Below are positions 1 through 9,055 of a stretch of DNA of 64,000 nt, in pieces (the stretch's first letter is position 1; every line of letters starts with the position of its first letter). The notes under the pieces were generated by a model that was not told the origin of the DNA, did no database searches, and worked only from the letters and a program-made list of their open reading frames with translations. The stretch is taken from positions 1 to 64,000 of the forward strand of contig NZ_AUFZ01000004.1 in the NCBI RefSeq assembly GCF_000426765.1, in the 5' to 3' direction. Position numbers and translations under genes: made by a program. This stretch comes from Vibrio litoralis DSM 17657 (lineage in GTDB: Bacteria; Pseudomonadota; Gammaproteobacteria; Enterobacterales; Vibrionaceae).

Positions 1-301
1 GCCAGCGTTCAAACGAACTACTACATAGAGAGCTTTAGTTGCAGCTAAAGCCTGGGTCTCACATTACCCAAAAGCAGAGTTAATTTCCCATACAAACGTT
101 TAAGGTTTCAAGATACTTTTCTAATCTGATAGAACCCTTTTAGAGCATCAGGTCTAACAAAATTTTGCTCAAAAACAACTTTCAGAAAATATCCAAAACA
201 ACCAGTACTATTCTTTATCCCTCTCCCACAAAACCAAAAAAGGCAGAGTTTAATCACTCTGCCTTTCTGATTTTATTGAATCTTGCTGAACAAGCGCTTG
301 A
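1..301. other. Intergenic edge of window
   Basis: No convincing gene is seen here. A small inverted repeat (GCTTTAG at 32-38, CTAAAGC at 45-51) lies near the left edge, and the terminator of the neighbouring GntR gene sits at 236-264. A 78-codon reading frame over 165-401 has no ribosome binding site and runs through this terminator, so it was not called. Confidence 0.6.
236..264 (-). terminator. Rho-independent terminator of the GntR gene
   Basis: The arms AGGCAGAGT (241-249) and ACTCTGCCT (256-264) enclose a 6-nt loop. Read on the minus strand, the hairpin is followed by a run of T (complement of A 236-241). It lies 38 bp beyond the stop codon of the GntR gene. Confidence 0.8.
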
Positions 302-1036
302 TTATGCTCTTGAGCGAATCACATTGGAGAACACGACATGTAAATCACTTGAAGTAGCATCATCGGTTAAGTTTAAATTGGCTTTGATGTGCTGTAAGTG
401 ATGTTCCATTAAGTGAATGGCGGTTTGCTTGTCACCGGCTTCAATGGCATTGAGTAGGTTGGTGTGCTCATCTTGAGAACAGTTACTGTTATTACTGCCT
501 TCATACTGAGCAATCAAGAGTGAGGTTTGAGAAACTAGGCTGCGTAAGAAGTGTAATAACGGTGCGTTCTTCGCCATTTTAGCGAGCTCAATATGAAACT
601 CACCGGAGAGGCGAATGCCTTTGCCGACATCGCCATTGGCTATCGCTTCGTTTTCACTAGTAACGAGATTACGCAAAACTTGCATTTGATGAGGGTGACA
701 GTTTTCGGTTGCCAGTTCGGTTACTGCAAGTTCTGCAATTTCACGTGCTTTTAGAATTTGGGTTGCTTCATCTATGGTTGGAGCAGAAACGGTCGCGCCG
801 CGGTTAGGTTTGATATCGACGACTTGCTCTAGAGAGAGACGTAATAAAGCACGACGAATAATGGTTCGGCTAACACCAAAGATTTCACTTAACGATTCTT
901 CATTAAGCTTGGTGCTAGGAGGTAAACGTTGCTCTAGAATCGCATCAAAGATGTGGCAGTACACCACATCATCTTGAGTTTGATTATTGGCTTTCGCTTG
1001 AATTTTTGTATTCGATAACTTACTTAATTTAGTCAT
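302..1036 (-). CDS. GntR-family transcriptional regulator with FCD domain
   Basis: This 244-residue protein has an N-terminal winged helix-turn-helix (about residues 25-90, including the recognition stretch LSEIFGVSRTIIRRALLRL) and a C-terminal all-helical FCD effector domain (about 95-225). Histidines in FHIEL, DEHTN and EHHLQH fit the FCD metal site. It lies beside malate synthase and faces the glyoxylate carboligase operon, so it probably senses a glyoxylate or purine-degradation intermediate and controls these genes; that is inference. TTGT..ACA palindromes lie before its own start and before aceB and gcl. The effector and the direction of regulation cannot be told from sequence. Confidence 0.88.
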   Translation of the reverse strand: MTKLSKLSNTKIQAKANNQTQDDVVYCHIFDAILEQRLPPSTKLNEESLSEIFGVSRTIIRRALLRLSLEQVVDIKPNRGATVSAPTIDEATQILKAREIAELAVTELATENCHPHQMQVLRNLVTSENEAIANGDVGKGIRLSGEFHIELAKMAKNAPLLHFLRSLVSQTSLLIAQYEGSNNSNCSQDEHTNLLNAIEAGDKQTAIHLMEHHLQHIKANLNLTDDATSSDLHVVFSNVIRSRA

Positions 1037-1094
1037 GGCCTAATCTGCTGAAAAGTGGTGGGCGTTAACAACATGAATAATAACAACGCCCATA

Positions 1095-1105
1095 GATTGT
1101 ACATT
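1095..1105. promoter_or_regulatory. Candidate GntR operator upstream of gntR
   Basis: The near-palindrome ATTGTACAT (1096-1104) lies about 60 bp upstream of the gntR start. It resembles the elements before aceB (3423-3432) and gcl (3657-3668) and the TnGT..ACnA pattern bound by FadR/FCD regulators. It is shorter than the other two, so it is a weak call; autoregulation is inferred. Confidence 0.35.
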
Positions 1106-1121
1106 ATAGACCTTAGTTTAT

Positions 1122-1550
1122 CTAAGTGTCAGATGAATACAACTTTGCATGCAAAATGCCATCCAGAGCACATTTTTCATCTAAGTCTGATAAATCGCCA
1201 CTGATCCCAACTGCACCCAAAACCAGATTCGATTCATTACGAACCAATACACCACCAGGAACGGGGACCATATTACCATGAGCAAGTACATTGATCGCAG
1301 AAATAAAGGCGGGTCGGGCATCGGCATCTTGAGCCAACTTTCTTGATGAGCATCCTAATGCAAGGGCTCCCCACGCTTTTGCAATGGCAATATCAGGCCG
1401 CATCATGCTAGAGCCGTCTTGCCGTTGTAGGGAAACCAGTTTGCCACCACTGTCTAAAACCGCCACAGTGAGTGGAGCACTTTTTAAGTCTAATGCGGTG
1501 CTAAACGCACCTTGGGTGATACTTAATGCTTGTTGCAGTGTCAAACTCAT
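1122..1550 (-). CDS. GlcG/HbpS-family (DUF336) protein
   Basis: This 142-residue single-domain protein contains conserved features of the GlcG/HbpS family: LTVAVLDSGGKLVSLQRQDG, a DIAIAKAWGAL helix, and VPGGVLVR followed by GAVGISG near the C terminus. The start at 1550 (MSLTLQQAL) is preceded by GAGG at suitable spacing; the longer frame back to 1628 has no such signal. The family is commonly found beside glycolate/glyoxylate genes, and its biochemical role is unsettled (haem binding or an accessory role). It lies 85 bp downstream of aceB on the same strand, so co-transcription is likely. Confidence 0.8.
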   Translation of the reverse strand: MSLTLQQALSITQGAFSTALDLKSAPLTVAVLDSGGKLVSLQRQDGSSMMRPDIAIAKAWGALALGCSSRKLAQDADARPAFISAINVLAHGNMVPVPGGVLVRNESNLVLGAVGISGDLSDLDEKCALDGILHAKLYSSDT

Positions 1551-1634
1551 GATCAGGATCCTCATTAATAAGGATGAATCACGCGTTCTTATACGTTTTG
1601 GCTCGATAAAGAAAGCGTGACTCACCACTGGTTA

Positions 1635-3269
1635 TTAACAAAGAAGCGGGTAGCTCGGTAGAGTCAAGAACTCTGCAAAATCGTCTTGGGTCGATAAGGT
1701 ATCGAACATCTTGGCCGTTTCTTCAAATCGTCCTTGAGCATAACGTTGCTCGCCAACTTCTTGTTTAATCGTAATTAATTCTTCTGCCAACAGAGTTCGG
1801 AAATATTCCTCTGTTACCACTTGGCCATCGTCTAGTTTCACGCCGTGTTTAATCCACTGCCAGATGCTAGCGCGCGAGATTTCCGCCGTTGCTGCATCTT
1901 CCATTAGGCCGTAGATTGGCACACAACCTACACCGCTGATCCAGGCTTCAATGTAATAAAGTGCGATACGAATATTTTTACGTAAGCCTTCTTCATTACG
2001 TGGCCCTTCACATGGCGCGAGTAATTGTTCTGCAGTAATGTTACCTACATGGCTGCTGTCAAAATCCATTTGATTGACTTGCCCACCCAATTTGTTATCA
2101 AAAATCTCCATTGCCACATCCACTAACTTCGGATGAGCAACCCAAGTACCATCATGACCGTTAGAAGATTCACGGTTCTTATCTTCTTCTACCTTGGTCA
2201 ATACCTGCTGCATAACCGCAGGATCGGAATTTGGAATAAACGCTGACATACCACCCATCGCTAATGCACCGCGAGCGTGACAAGTTTTCACCAATAGTTG
2301 GCTGTAAGCGTTCAAGAATGGTTTGTCCATACCTACACTATGGCGGTCTGGCAAAATGCGATCTTTATGATTTTTCAATGTTTTGATGTAGCTGAAGATG
2401 TAATCCCAACGGCCACAGTTCATTGCCACAATATGATCACGCATTACATACAGAATCTCTTCCATTTGGAATACCGCAGGAAGGGTTTCAATTAATACTG
2501 TCGCGCGAATCGTGCCGATTTCTACCTTGAAGTACTCTTCGGTAAAGCGGAACACATCATCCCACCACTTGGCTTCTTCCATACTTTCTAACTTAGGAAT
2601 GTAGTAGTACACGCCTTCGCCTTGCTTAGCGCGAGTTTGGTAGTTATGGAAGAAGTACAAAGCAAAATCCATTAAACAACCGGCAATTGGCTGGCCGTTA
2701 TATTCAATATGACGCTCAGGTAGATGCAAGCCACGAGGGCGAGCCAGTAGCTGTGCAGGCTCTGCAACTAGGTCATATTGTTTATCTTTTTTCTCATCGT
2801 AGTAACTGATGGTGCCAGCATTGGCATCACGTAAATTGACTTGCCCATCTAACATGTTCTCCCACGTTGGAGAAGACGCATCTTCAAAACAGCACATGAA
2901 GATTTTCGCCCCTGAATTGAGGGCGTTAATCACCATCTTGCGCTCAACAGGGCCGGTGATTTCGACTCGACGATCCTGCAATGTTTTTGGGATCGGAGCG
3001 ACTTTCCAGCTTTTATCTTCGCGAATGTTTTTGGTGTCTTCACGGAAATCAGGCAGCTCGCCAGCATCAAATTGCTTTTGACGTTCACGTCGTAGGTGCA
3101 GCGCTTGTTCTAATGGCGCGCTGAACTTCGTCACTAAGGCATTCAGAAAATCTAAAGCAGGTTCAGAAAGAATGGCCTTTTGTTGTTCTGTTGATAATTC
3201 ACCAACCACATTAATCGCGCGCGATTGCTGGGATTGCATGTCTGTTTCACGGTCCTCAGTGCTGTGCAT
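1635..3269 (-). CDS. aceB: Malate synthase A
   Basis: The protein condenses glyoxylate with acetyl-CoA to give malate in the cytoplasm. From the start at 3269 (MHSTEDRET, preceded by AGGAG) it has 544 residues, close to the ~530 of AceB; the 29-codon upstream extension is rejected. Family stretches visible are FCCFEDASSPTWENMLDGQ-like text, LLARPRGLHLPE, VLIETLPAVFQMEEILY, CGRWDYIFSYIK, GGMSAFIPN and CEGPRNEEGLRKN. No isocitrate lyase gene (aceA) is nearby; instead it faces gcl, which suggests use for glyoxylate from purines or glycolate rather than the classic glyoxylate shunt. A glcG-like gene follows on the same strand. Confidence 0.95.
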   Translation of the reverse strand: MHSTEDRETDMQSQQSRAINVVGELSTEQQKAILSEPALDFLNALVTKFSAPLEQALHLRRERQKQFDAGELPDFREDTKNIREDKSWKVAPIPKTLQDRRVEITGPVERKMVINALNSGAKIFMCCFEDASSPTWENMLDGQVNLRDANAGTISYYDEKKDKQYDLVAEPAQLLARPRGLHLPERHIEYNGQPIAGCLMDFALYFFHNYQTRAKQGEGVYYYIPKLESMEEAKWWDDVFRFTEEYFKVEIGTIRATVLIETLPAVFQMEEILYVMRDHIVAMNCGRWDYIFSYIKTLKNHKDRILPDRHSVGMDKPFLNAYSQLLVKTCHARGALAMGGMSAFIPNSDPAVMQQVLTKVEEDKNRESSNGHDGTWVAHPKLVDVAMEIFDNKLGGQVNQMDFDSSHVGNITAEQLLAPCEGPRNEEGLRKNIRIALYYIEAWISGVGCVPIYGLMEDAATAEISRASIWQWIKHGVKLDDGQVVTEEYFRTLLAEELITIKQEVGEQRYAQGRFEETAKMFDTLSTQDDFAEFLTLPSYPLLC

Positions 3270-3345
3270 AATCGTCTCCTTTATGAACATGTACGAGCAG
3301 TCAATACGGGTAAACCCAAAAGCGTTGGGGCGATTTTGAGCTTTT

Positions 3346-3376
3346 ATACCAATCACCTAATTAATTTGATTGGTAT
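3346..3376. repeat. Palindromic ATACCAATC/GATTGGTAT element
   Basis: The arms ATACCAATC (3346-3354) and GATTGGTAT (3368-3376) enclose a 13-nt AT-rich loop. The element lies in the divergent aceB/gcl control region. It has no T-run on either strand and looks like the short palindromic repeats common in Vibrio intergenic DNA. Confidence 0.5.
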
Positions 3377-3421
3377 GAATCTTATCTACGTATTTCTTGT
3401 ATTTGTGTTTATCTAAACAAT

Positions 3422-3433
3422 ATTGTGTACATT
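3422..3433. promoter_or_regulatory. Candidate GntR operator upstream of aceB
   Basis: ATTGTGTACATT (3422-3433) has the t-GTGTAC-a core expected for FadR/FCD-type regulators. It lies about 155 bp upstream of the aceB start and resembles the element just before gcl. Confidence 0.4.
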
Positions 3434-3656
3434 AATGTTTTGATTTCTTGTCTAGGTATATCCTCGTTTTCACAAAAGATCAAAGTTTATTTAACGTTTT
3501 GTGCACTCAAACAAAATGCACAACACTTGGTCGGATCAGTTTTAATTGCTTTGTAGGCAGTGGCTTAACTCAATATCAGCACTTTATTTAAAAATATTTT
3601 TGTTTTTTATTTGCACAATTCAAATTGTCGCGTCTAGACTGAATAATGTATTTTTA

Positions 3657-3668
3657 ATTGTATACAAT
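3657..3668. promoter_or_regulatory. Candidate GntR operator upstream of gcl
   Basis: ATTGTATACAAT is a perfect 12-bp palindrome 20 bp before the gcl start codon. It matches the FadR/FCD consensus form (TnGTnnnACnA-like). Its position next to the ribosome binding site suggests repression or a site near the transcription start. The neighbouring GntR protein is the obvious candidate binder; this is inference. Confidence 0.5.
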
Positions 3669-3687
3669 ATCGAAAGGAAATTGAGTT

Positions 3688-5463
3688 ATGGCTAAAATGA
3701 AAGCGATTGAAGCTGCAGTAGAAGTATTAAAAAGGGAAGGGGTGGATATCGCATTTGGTGTACCTGGTGCGGCAATCAACCCATTTTATGCAGCAATGAA
3801 AAAGATTGGTGGAATTGACCATGTACTGGCGCGCCATGTGGAAGGTGCTTCGCATATGGCAGAAGGCTACACCCGAACCAATGATAAAAATATTGGCGTG
3901 TGCATCGGGACCTCTGGCCCAGCGGGCACCGATATGATCACTGGCTTGTATTCGGCATCAGCAGATTCGATTCCAATTTTATGCATTACCGGTCAAGCAC
4001 CACGCGCTCGTTTGCACAAAGAAGATTTCCAAGCGGTGGATATTGAATCCATTGCTAAACCAGTGACCAAATGGGCGACGACCGTTCTAGAACCAGCGCT
4101 AGTGCCACGTGCATTTCAACAAGCATTTCACATTATGCGTTCAGGGCGTCCGGGCCCAGTATTAATCGATCTACCGATTGATGTACAGCTGGCTGAAATT
4201 GAGTTTGATATTGATACCTATGAGCCGCTTGAGCCGTATCAACCAACCGCAACCCGCAGCCAAGTAGAAAAAGCGCTGACGATGTTAACTGAATCAGATA
4301 AGCCTTTGATTGTGTCTGGTGGTGGTGTGATTAACGCTGGCGCGAGTGCTGAGTTGCAAGAACTTGCCGAGATCTTAAATGTTCCGGTTATTCCAACGCT
4401 AATGGGTTGGGGCAGTATTCCAGATAACCATGAACTGATGGCTGGCATGGTTGGGCTACAAACCTCTCACCGTTACGGTAATGCAACAATGTTAGCGTCT
4501 GATTTTGTATTAGGTATTGGTAACCGCTGGGCAAACCGTCATACCGGTTCGGTCGATGTGTATACCCAAGGTCGTAAGTTTGTGCATGTGGATATTGAAC
4601 CGACGCAAATTGGCCGCGTGTTCTGCCCCGATCTTGGCATTGTGTCAGATGCAAAATCCGCATTAACGCTGTTCTTAGATGTGGCGAAAGAAATGCAAGC
4701 GTCAGGCAAGTTAAAAGATCGTTCTGGCTGGGTTGGTGAGTGTATTGAACGCAAATCAAGCTTGTTACGTAAAACTCACTTTGAAGAAGTTCCAATGAAG
4801 CCAATGCGAGTTTATGAAGAAATGAACAAAGCGTTTGGTGAGGATACCTGTTACGTCAGCACCATTGGTTTGTCGCAAATTGCCGCCGCGCAGTTCTTGC
4901 ATGTGTATAAACCTCGTCACTGGATCAACTGTGGTCAAGCTGGCCCACTAGGTTGGACGATTCCGGCTGCGCTAGGTGTTCGCGCGGCGGATCCAAACCG
5001 TCCGATTGTGGCGATCTCAGGCGACTACGACTTCCAATTTATGATCGAAGAATTAGCCGCTGGTGCGCAGTTTAATCTGCCGTATATCCATGTAGTAGTG
5101 AACAACTCTTACCTTGGTTTGATTCGTCAGGCTCAGCGTCAGTTTGATATTGATTACTGTGTACAGCTTGCTTTTGAAAACCAAAACGCACCAGAAATGG
5201 AAGGCTATGGGGTCGATCATGTCGCGGTTGTAGAAGGGCTAGGGTGTAAAGCGATTCGTGTTCGTAATCCTGAAGATGCGCCAGCCGCGTTTGAAGAAGC
5301 GAAGAAACTGATGGCAAAACACCGTGTACCAGTTGTTGTTGAATTCATTCTAGAGCGCGTAACCAACATCGCAATGGGTGTGGAAATTGACGGCATCAAT
5401 GAGTTTGAAAGCTTAGCTGGAGAGCAGGGCGACGCCCCAACCGCGATTACTTTTAACCAGTAA
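3688..5463 (+). CDS. gcl: Glyoxylate carboligase (tartronate-semialdehyde synthase)
   Basis: A ThDP- and FAD-dependent enzyme joining two glyoxylates into tartronate semialdehyde with loss of CO2. The 591 residues match E. coli Gcl (593) closely along the whole length. The N-terminal pyrimidine-binding region reads [18 protein letters not shown], followed by [20 protein letters not shown]; the C-terminal pyrophosphate-binding motif is [19 protein letters not shown] followed by [11 protein letters not shown]. The start follows GAAAGGAAATTGAGTT. It is the first gene of gcl-hyi-glxR, with a perfect palindrome just upstream as a candidate operator. Confidence 0.97.
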   Translation: MAKMKAIEAAVEVLKREGVDIAFGVPGAAINPFYAAMKKIGGIDHVLARHVEGASHMAEGYTRTNDKNIGVCIGTSGPAGTDMITGLYSASADSIPILCITGQAPRARLHKEDFQAVDIESIAKPVTKWATTVLEPALVPRAFQQAFHIMRSGRPGPVLIDLPIDVQLAEIEFDIDTYEPLEPYQPTATRSQVEKALTMLTESDKPLIVSGGGVINAGASAELQELAEILNVPVIPTLMGWGSIPDNHELMAGMVGLQTSHRYGNATMLASDFVLGIGNRWANRHTGSVDVYTQGRKFVHVDIEPTQIGRVFCPDLGIVSDAKSALTLFLDVAKEMQASGKLKDRSGWVGECIERKSSLLRKTHFEEVPMKPMRVYEEMNKAFGEDTCYVSTIGLSQIAAAQFLHVYKPRHWINCGQAGPLGWTIPAALGVRAADPNRPIVAISGDYDFQFMIEELAAGAQFNLPYIHVVVNNSYLGLIRQAQRQFDIDYCVQLAFENQNAPEMEGYGVDHVAVVEGLGCKAIRVRNPEDAPAAFEEAKKLMAKHRVPVVVEFILERVTNIAMGVEIDGINEFESLAGEQGDAPTAITFNQ

Positions 5464-5545
5464 TGACACCATTGAAGGGCTGTCGAATTGGCAGCTTCTT
5501 CAATGTTTGAATATCTATTTTTAGTTGCAGAAAAAGGAGAAGGAT

Positions 5546-6322
5546 ATGCCTAAGTTTGCGGCAAATCTATCAATGCTATTTACCGAAGTGGATTTTTTAC
5601 AACGCTTTGAACAAGCCGCACAAGCCGGTTTTCAGGGAGTAGAGTACCTATTTCCTTATGATTTTGAAGCCAGCACTATCAAAGGTGTATTGGAATCTAA
5701 CCACCTAAAACAAGTGTTATTCAACCTACCCGCCGGTGATTGGCAAGCGGGCGATCGCGGTATTGCGGTTGATCCAAGTCGAGTAGAAGAATTCCAACAA
5801 GGCGTCACTAAGGCGATTCAATATGCCAAAGCGCTTGATTGTAACCAAGTCAACTGCCTTGCCGGTATCGTGCCAGATGGCGTGACAGCTCAGCAAGCAG
5901 AAGAAACCTTTGTGAGTAATTTACGCTTTGCCGCTGGAGCGCTGAAAGAAAATGGCATCAGCTTGATTATTGAAGCAATCAATACTCGTGATATTCCGGG
6001 CTTTTTCTTAACCAATACTAAACAAGCCCTCGACATCATTGAGAAGGTAGGCAGTGATAATTTGAATTTCCAATACGACATTTATCACATGCAAATCATG
6101 GAAGGCGATTTAGCGCCAACTTTGAGTGAGCATCTTGGCCAAATTCAACATGTTCAATTGGCGGATAACCCAGGTCGACATGAACCGGGTACTGGCGAAA
6201 TCAACTACCCATTCTTGTTCAACCATTTAGATAGCATTGGTTACGACGGTTGGATTGGTTGTGAATATAAGCCGAAGACGACCACTGTCGAAGGCTTGAG
6301 CTGGATGAAAGAGCTCGCTTAA
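5546..6322 (+). CDS. hyi: Hydroxypyruvate isomerase
   Basis: A TIM-barrel enzyme of the xylose-isomerase-like family that interconverts hydroxypyruvate and tartronate semialdehyde. The 258 residues from 5546 (MPKFAANLS, preceded by AGGAGAAGG) equal the length of E. coli Hyi; the 7-codon upstream extension is rejected. Family features are EAINTRDIPGFFL, NFQYDIYHMQIMEGD and IQHVQLADNPGRHEPGTGE, carrying the metal-binding acidic and His residues. It is the second gene of the operon. Confidence 0.95.
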   Translation: MPKFAANLSMLFTEVDFLQRFEQAAQAGFQGVEYLFPYDFEASTIKGVLESNHLKQVLFNLPAGDWQAGDRGIAVDPSRVEEFQQGVTKAIQYAKALDCNQVNCLAGIVPDGVTAQQAEETFVSNLRFAAGALKENGISLIIEAINTRDIPGFFLTNTKQALDIIEKVGSDNLNFQYDIYHMQIMEGDLAPTLSEHLGQIQHVQLADNPGRHEPGTGEINYPFLFNHLDSIGYDGWIGCEYKPKTTTVEGLSWMKELA

Positions 6323-6379
6323 AAAGATGAATTTTAAATTTTCACTCAATTAAGAAAAACAGATTTTAAGGATGAGATT

Positions 6380-7276
6380 ATGACTACACCAACAATTGCA
6401 TTTATCGGTACTGGCATCATGGGCAAACCAATGGCGATTAACTTGCAGAAAGCCGGCTATTCGATTGTGGTTTCTGACCACTTTGTTGCGCCACCTCAAG
6501 AGCTAGTCGATGGCGGTGCGACCGTTGTACACAGTGGCAAAGAAGCAGCACAGCAAGCTGATGTGATTATTACTATGGTGCCAAATACACCAGATGTTGC
6601 CGATGCACTATTTGGCGACAACGGTATCGCGCAAGGTTTATCAGCAGGTAAGCTAGTAATTGATATGAGCTCGATTGCGCCAATTGAAACTCAAGAGTTT
6701 GCTAAACAAATTAAAGAGTGTGGCGCAGAGTACCTAGATGCACCGGTTTCTGGTGGTGAAGTGGGGGCAATTAATGCCACGCTGACGATCATGGTCGGTG
6801 GTAGTGAAGCGGCGTTTGAACGTGCCAAGCCTCTATTTGAAGTGATGGGACAAAACATTACGCTAGTGGGCGATAATGGCGCAGGTCAAATCTGTAAAGT
6901 CGCTAACCAAATTATTGTCGCGCTAAATATTGAAGCGGTATCCGAAGCCTTTGTGTTTGCTTCAAAAGCCGGTGCGGATCCTGCGCGAGTGCGTAATGCG
7001 CTAATGGGCGGTTTTGCTAACTCAAAGATTTTGGAAGTGCATGGTGAGCGTATGGTGAAAGGCACATTCGACCCAGGCTTTAGAATCGCCCTTCACCAAA
7101 AAGACTTAAACCTTGCGTTAACCGGCGCTGAGCAACTCGGTCTTGATCTACCGAATACTGCGACCGCTCAACAATTATTTGGCGAGTGTGCTGAGATGGA
7201 TGGTTCGAACTGGGATCACTCTGCCTTAATCAAAGCCATTGAAGCGCGTGGTAAGCATAATATTCGTGGAGAGTAG
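6380..7276 (+). CDS. glxR: 2-hydroxy-3-oxopropionate (tartronate semialdehyde) reductase
   Basis: An NAD(P)H-dependent beta-hydroxyacid dehydrogenase reducing tartronate semialdehyde to glycerate. The 298 residues show the Rossmann motif FIGTGIMGKPMAINLQKAGY at the N terminus, the substrate-binding DAPVSGGEVGA (about 121-131) and the catalytic-lysine region GAGQICKVANQIIV (about 168-181). It is the third gene of the operon, 57 bp after hyi, completing the route from glyoxylate to glycerate. The symbol glxR rather than garR follows the operon context. Confidence 0.93.
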   Translation: MTTPTIAFIGTGIMGKPMAINLQKAGYSIVVSDHFVAPPQELVDGGATVVHSGKEAAQQADVIITMVPNTPDVADALFGDNGIAQGLSAGKLVIDMSSIAPIETQEFAKQIKECGAEYLDAPVSGGEVGAINATLTIMVGGSEAAFERAKPLFEVMGQNITLVGDNGAGQICKVANQIIVALNIEAVSEAFVFASKAGADPARVRNALMGGFANSKILEVHGERMVKGTFDPGFRIALHQKDLNLALTGAEQLGLDLPNTATAQQLFGECAEMDGSNWDHSALIKAIEARGKHNIRGE

Positions 7277-7334
7277 TATTGTTGGTATTTAGAGGAATAG
7301 GCTTTAGATACCTTTGAATTTCGATTTTTTGCTA

Positions 7335-7462
7335 TATACCCAAAGTAATTGGAGTTGCAGTGAGGCGACAAGTGAATGAATCCTCATGAGCATAGCTTGC
7401 CTATGTGATTGAGGTGAATGAACGCTGGCAACAAAGCTGCAGCTTTAATTACGAAGGGTATA
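7335..7462. repeat. 128-bp palindromic repeat element
   Basis: Terminal inverted repeats TATACCC (7335-7341) and GGGTATA (7456-7462) are extended inward by GTAATT/AATTAC and TTGCAG/CTGCAG. An inner hairpin pairs CATAG with CTATG near 7390-7404. The element is non-coding and looks like the dispersed MITE-like palindromic units of Vibrio and other gamma-proteobacterial genomes. Half-copies of its ends occur elsewhere in the window (10678, 17249, 38100, 38302). Confidence 0.6.
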
Positions 7463-7507
7463 ACTGAGTGTTTGCATTGAACTGGCATGTTCGGTTTATA
7501 TTTGGGA

Positions 7508-7645
7508 ATAAACCTTTCATTCCGCAAGGACTCAGTTTTTACCGCACTTTTTGTCTCCTTTAGTGCGCCCCGAGTGGCTGAAAAATTAATCTTAGTTTTG
7601 TGTGCGACGGATTAATGAGGTAATGATGCCGCTCGGGACTTTTTA
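7508..7645 (+). ncRNA. Candidate structured small RNA
   Basis: A sigma-70-like promoter (TTGCAT at 7472-7477 and TTTATA/TATATT at 7495-7502) precedes ~140 nt with nested pairing. Hairpin 1 is CGCACT (7543-7548) with AGTGCG (7562-7567). A larger stem pairs CCCGAGTGGC (7569-7578) with GCCGCTCGGG (7628-7637, one G-U pair), enclosing a second stem ATTAATC (7585-7591) with GATTAAT (7610-7616). Five T residues follow at 7640-7644, as in an intrinsic terminator. No matching reading frame is seen. It could instead be the structured terminator of the glxR operon. I do not recognise the family. Confidence 0.45.
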
Positions 7646-7795
7646 ATCCCATGTTTATACCCAAGTGACTTAAAGCCTATTTCTGGCTACATCCCCATTT
7701 CTAGCTAATGGATTGGAAAAAAAGGATGAATTTCCTGCTCGCTATGATAAAACACTAATCACAACGGATTTTGGTAACAAGACGGGAGTGACTAA

Positions 7796-8413
7796 GTGGC
7801 AAAGGTGAGAGAACGAAATCAAAGCGTCATTATTGAAGCGGCCAGCCAGCATTTTGCTAAATATGGCTACGCAGCAACCAAAGTGGCAGATATTGCCAAA
7901 GAAGCCAACATTCCTAAGCCAAATATCTATTACTACTACAATTCCAAAGATAACCTTTATCGCGCGGTACTTGAAAGCGTGACTGTGCCCTTACTGCAAT
8001 CGTCCAAGCCTATTCAAGAGCTTGATGATCCTATCGAAGCGTTAACCGAATATATTAAGACCAAACTGATTATCTCTCGCGATCATGCTTATGCTTCCAA
8101 AGTATTTGCGAATGAAGTGATGTCGGGCGGGCAATCTTTACCCAAAGATATTGAAGATGAATTGCAACAGCAGTCTGAAATGATCATTGCTAAGTTTCAG
8201 TCATGGATTGAGCAGGGCAGAATGGATGAGGTTTCTCCACACCATTTAATGTTTACTATTTGGGCGGCGACGCAAACGTATGCGGATTTCGGTTGGCAGA
8301 TTTGTCGGGTGATGAATAAAAAGAAATTGGCACGTAAAGATTACGATGAAGCAGCGCAGTTCTTAACTTCAATGATCTTAAAAGGCTGTGGCGTTAATTC
8401 TAACAATAGTTAA
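7796..8413 (+). CDS. TetR-family regulator, RutR-like
   Basis: The 205-residue protein begins with GTG at 7796. The N-terminal TetR helix-turn-helix (about 10-55) reads FAKYGYAATKVADIAKEAN followed by IPKPNIYYYYNSKDNLY. The C-terminal half has RutR/YcdC-like stretches (ISRDHAYASKVFANEVMSGG; HHLMFTIWAATQTYADF). RutR in E. coli responds to uracil or thymine and controls pyrimidine and purine catabolism, which fits the xanthine dehydrogenase and guanine deaminase genes downstream. The ligand here is not known. Confidence 0.85.
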   Translation: MAKVRERNQSVIIEAASQHFAKYGYAATKVADIAKEANIPKPNIYYYYNSKDNLYRAVLESVTVPLLQSSKPIQELDDPIEALTEYIKTKLIISRDHAYASKVFANEVMSGGQSLPKDIEDELQQQSEMIIAKFQSWIEQGRMDEVSPHHLMFTIWAATQTYADFGWQICRVMNKKKLARKDYDEAAQFLTSMILKGCGVNSNNS

Positions 8414-8449
8414 AATAGTCGTTACTTACCGTATACCTTAAAGGTTGTT

Positions 8450-9055
8450 ATGCAGCATTATACCCAAGCTATCATCACTATACTTGCTTTGGTCAACCCC
8501 GCCATTTGTGCGCAAATGTTTGCCGATGCCACACGTGGACAGAGTAAATCTCAACAATATAAAGAATCGATAAAGTCAGTGTTAACCATTGCGACTGTAT
8601 TACTGATCGCAGCATTTGCGGGTACTTCGGTTCTTCAAGCTTTTGGCATTTCATTACCCGCTTTTTCATGTGCCGGCGGGGGTATTTTGATTTGGATTGG
8701 TGTGCAGATGATCATTTCAGCACAACGACCGCCGCTTCCTGCCTCAGATCTTCATTCGACAAGCAGCCATAAAACGACCGGATTAGTTTTATTTGCTGCA
8801 AGCCCCGGCACCATTACTGGGGTCATTACCGTTGCCGCATCGCATCATGATGCATTAATCCCTTATACCGCAGTGATCGGTGTAGCGATTGCTATGCTGG
8901 TTTTATTGGGTGTTTTGATGGCATTTATTGCGCTTTCTAAAGAGCAAAAAGAGCCAACCATGGTTAAGAAAATGATTACCAGTTATATGGGGGTAATTGT
9001 GATCGCGATGGGTGCTCAGTTTATGCTATCAGGTGTGAAGAACTTCTTATTCTAA
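8450..9055 (+). CDS. MarC-family integral membrane protein
   Basis: The 201-residue hydrophobic protein has about six membrane segments. Typical MarC/UPF0056 features are an N-terminal ALVNPAICAQMFADAT (family NP motif), then GGGILIWIGVQMI and a second-half ASPGTITGVITVA. The family sits in the inner membrane and its transport role is unproven. It follows the RutR-like gene by 36 bp, so the two may be co-transcribed. Confidence 0.8.
   Translation: MQHYTQAIITILALVNPAICAQMFADATRGQSKSQQYKESIKSVLTIATVLLIAAFAGTSVLQAFGISLPAFSCAGGGILIWIGVQMIISAQRPPLPASDLHSTSSHKTTGLVLFAASPGTITGVITVAASHHDALIPYTAVIGVAIAMLVLLGVLMAFIALSKEQKEPTMVKKMITSYMGVIVIAMGAQFMLSGVKNFLF

Noticed and set aside
4388..4804. 138-codon minus-strand frame inside gcl
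   Set aside because: Fully antisense to a strongly conserved enzyme, no ribosome site and no family resemblance.
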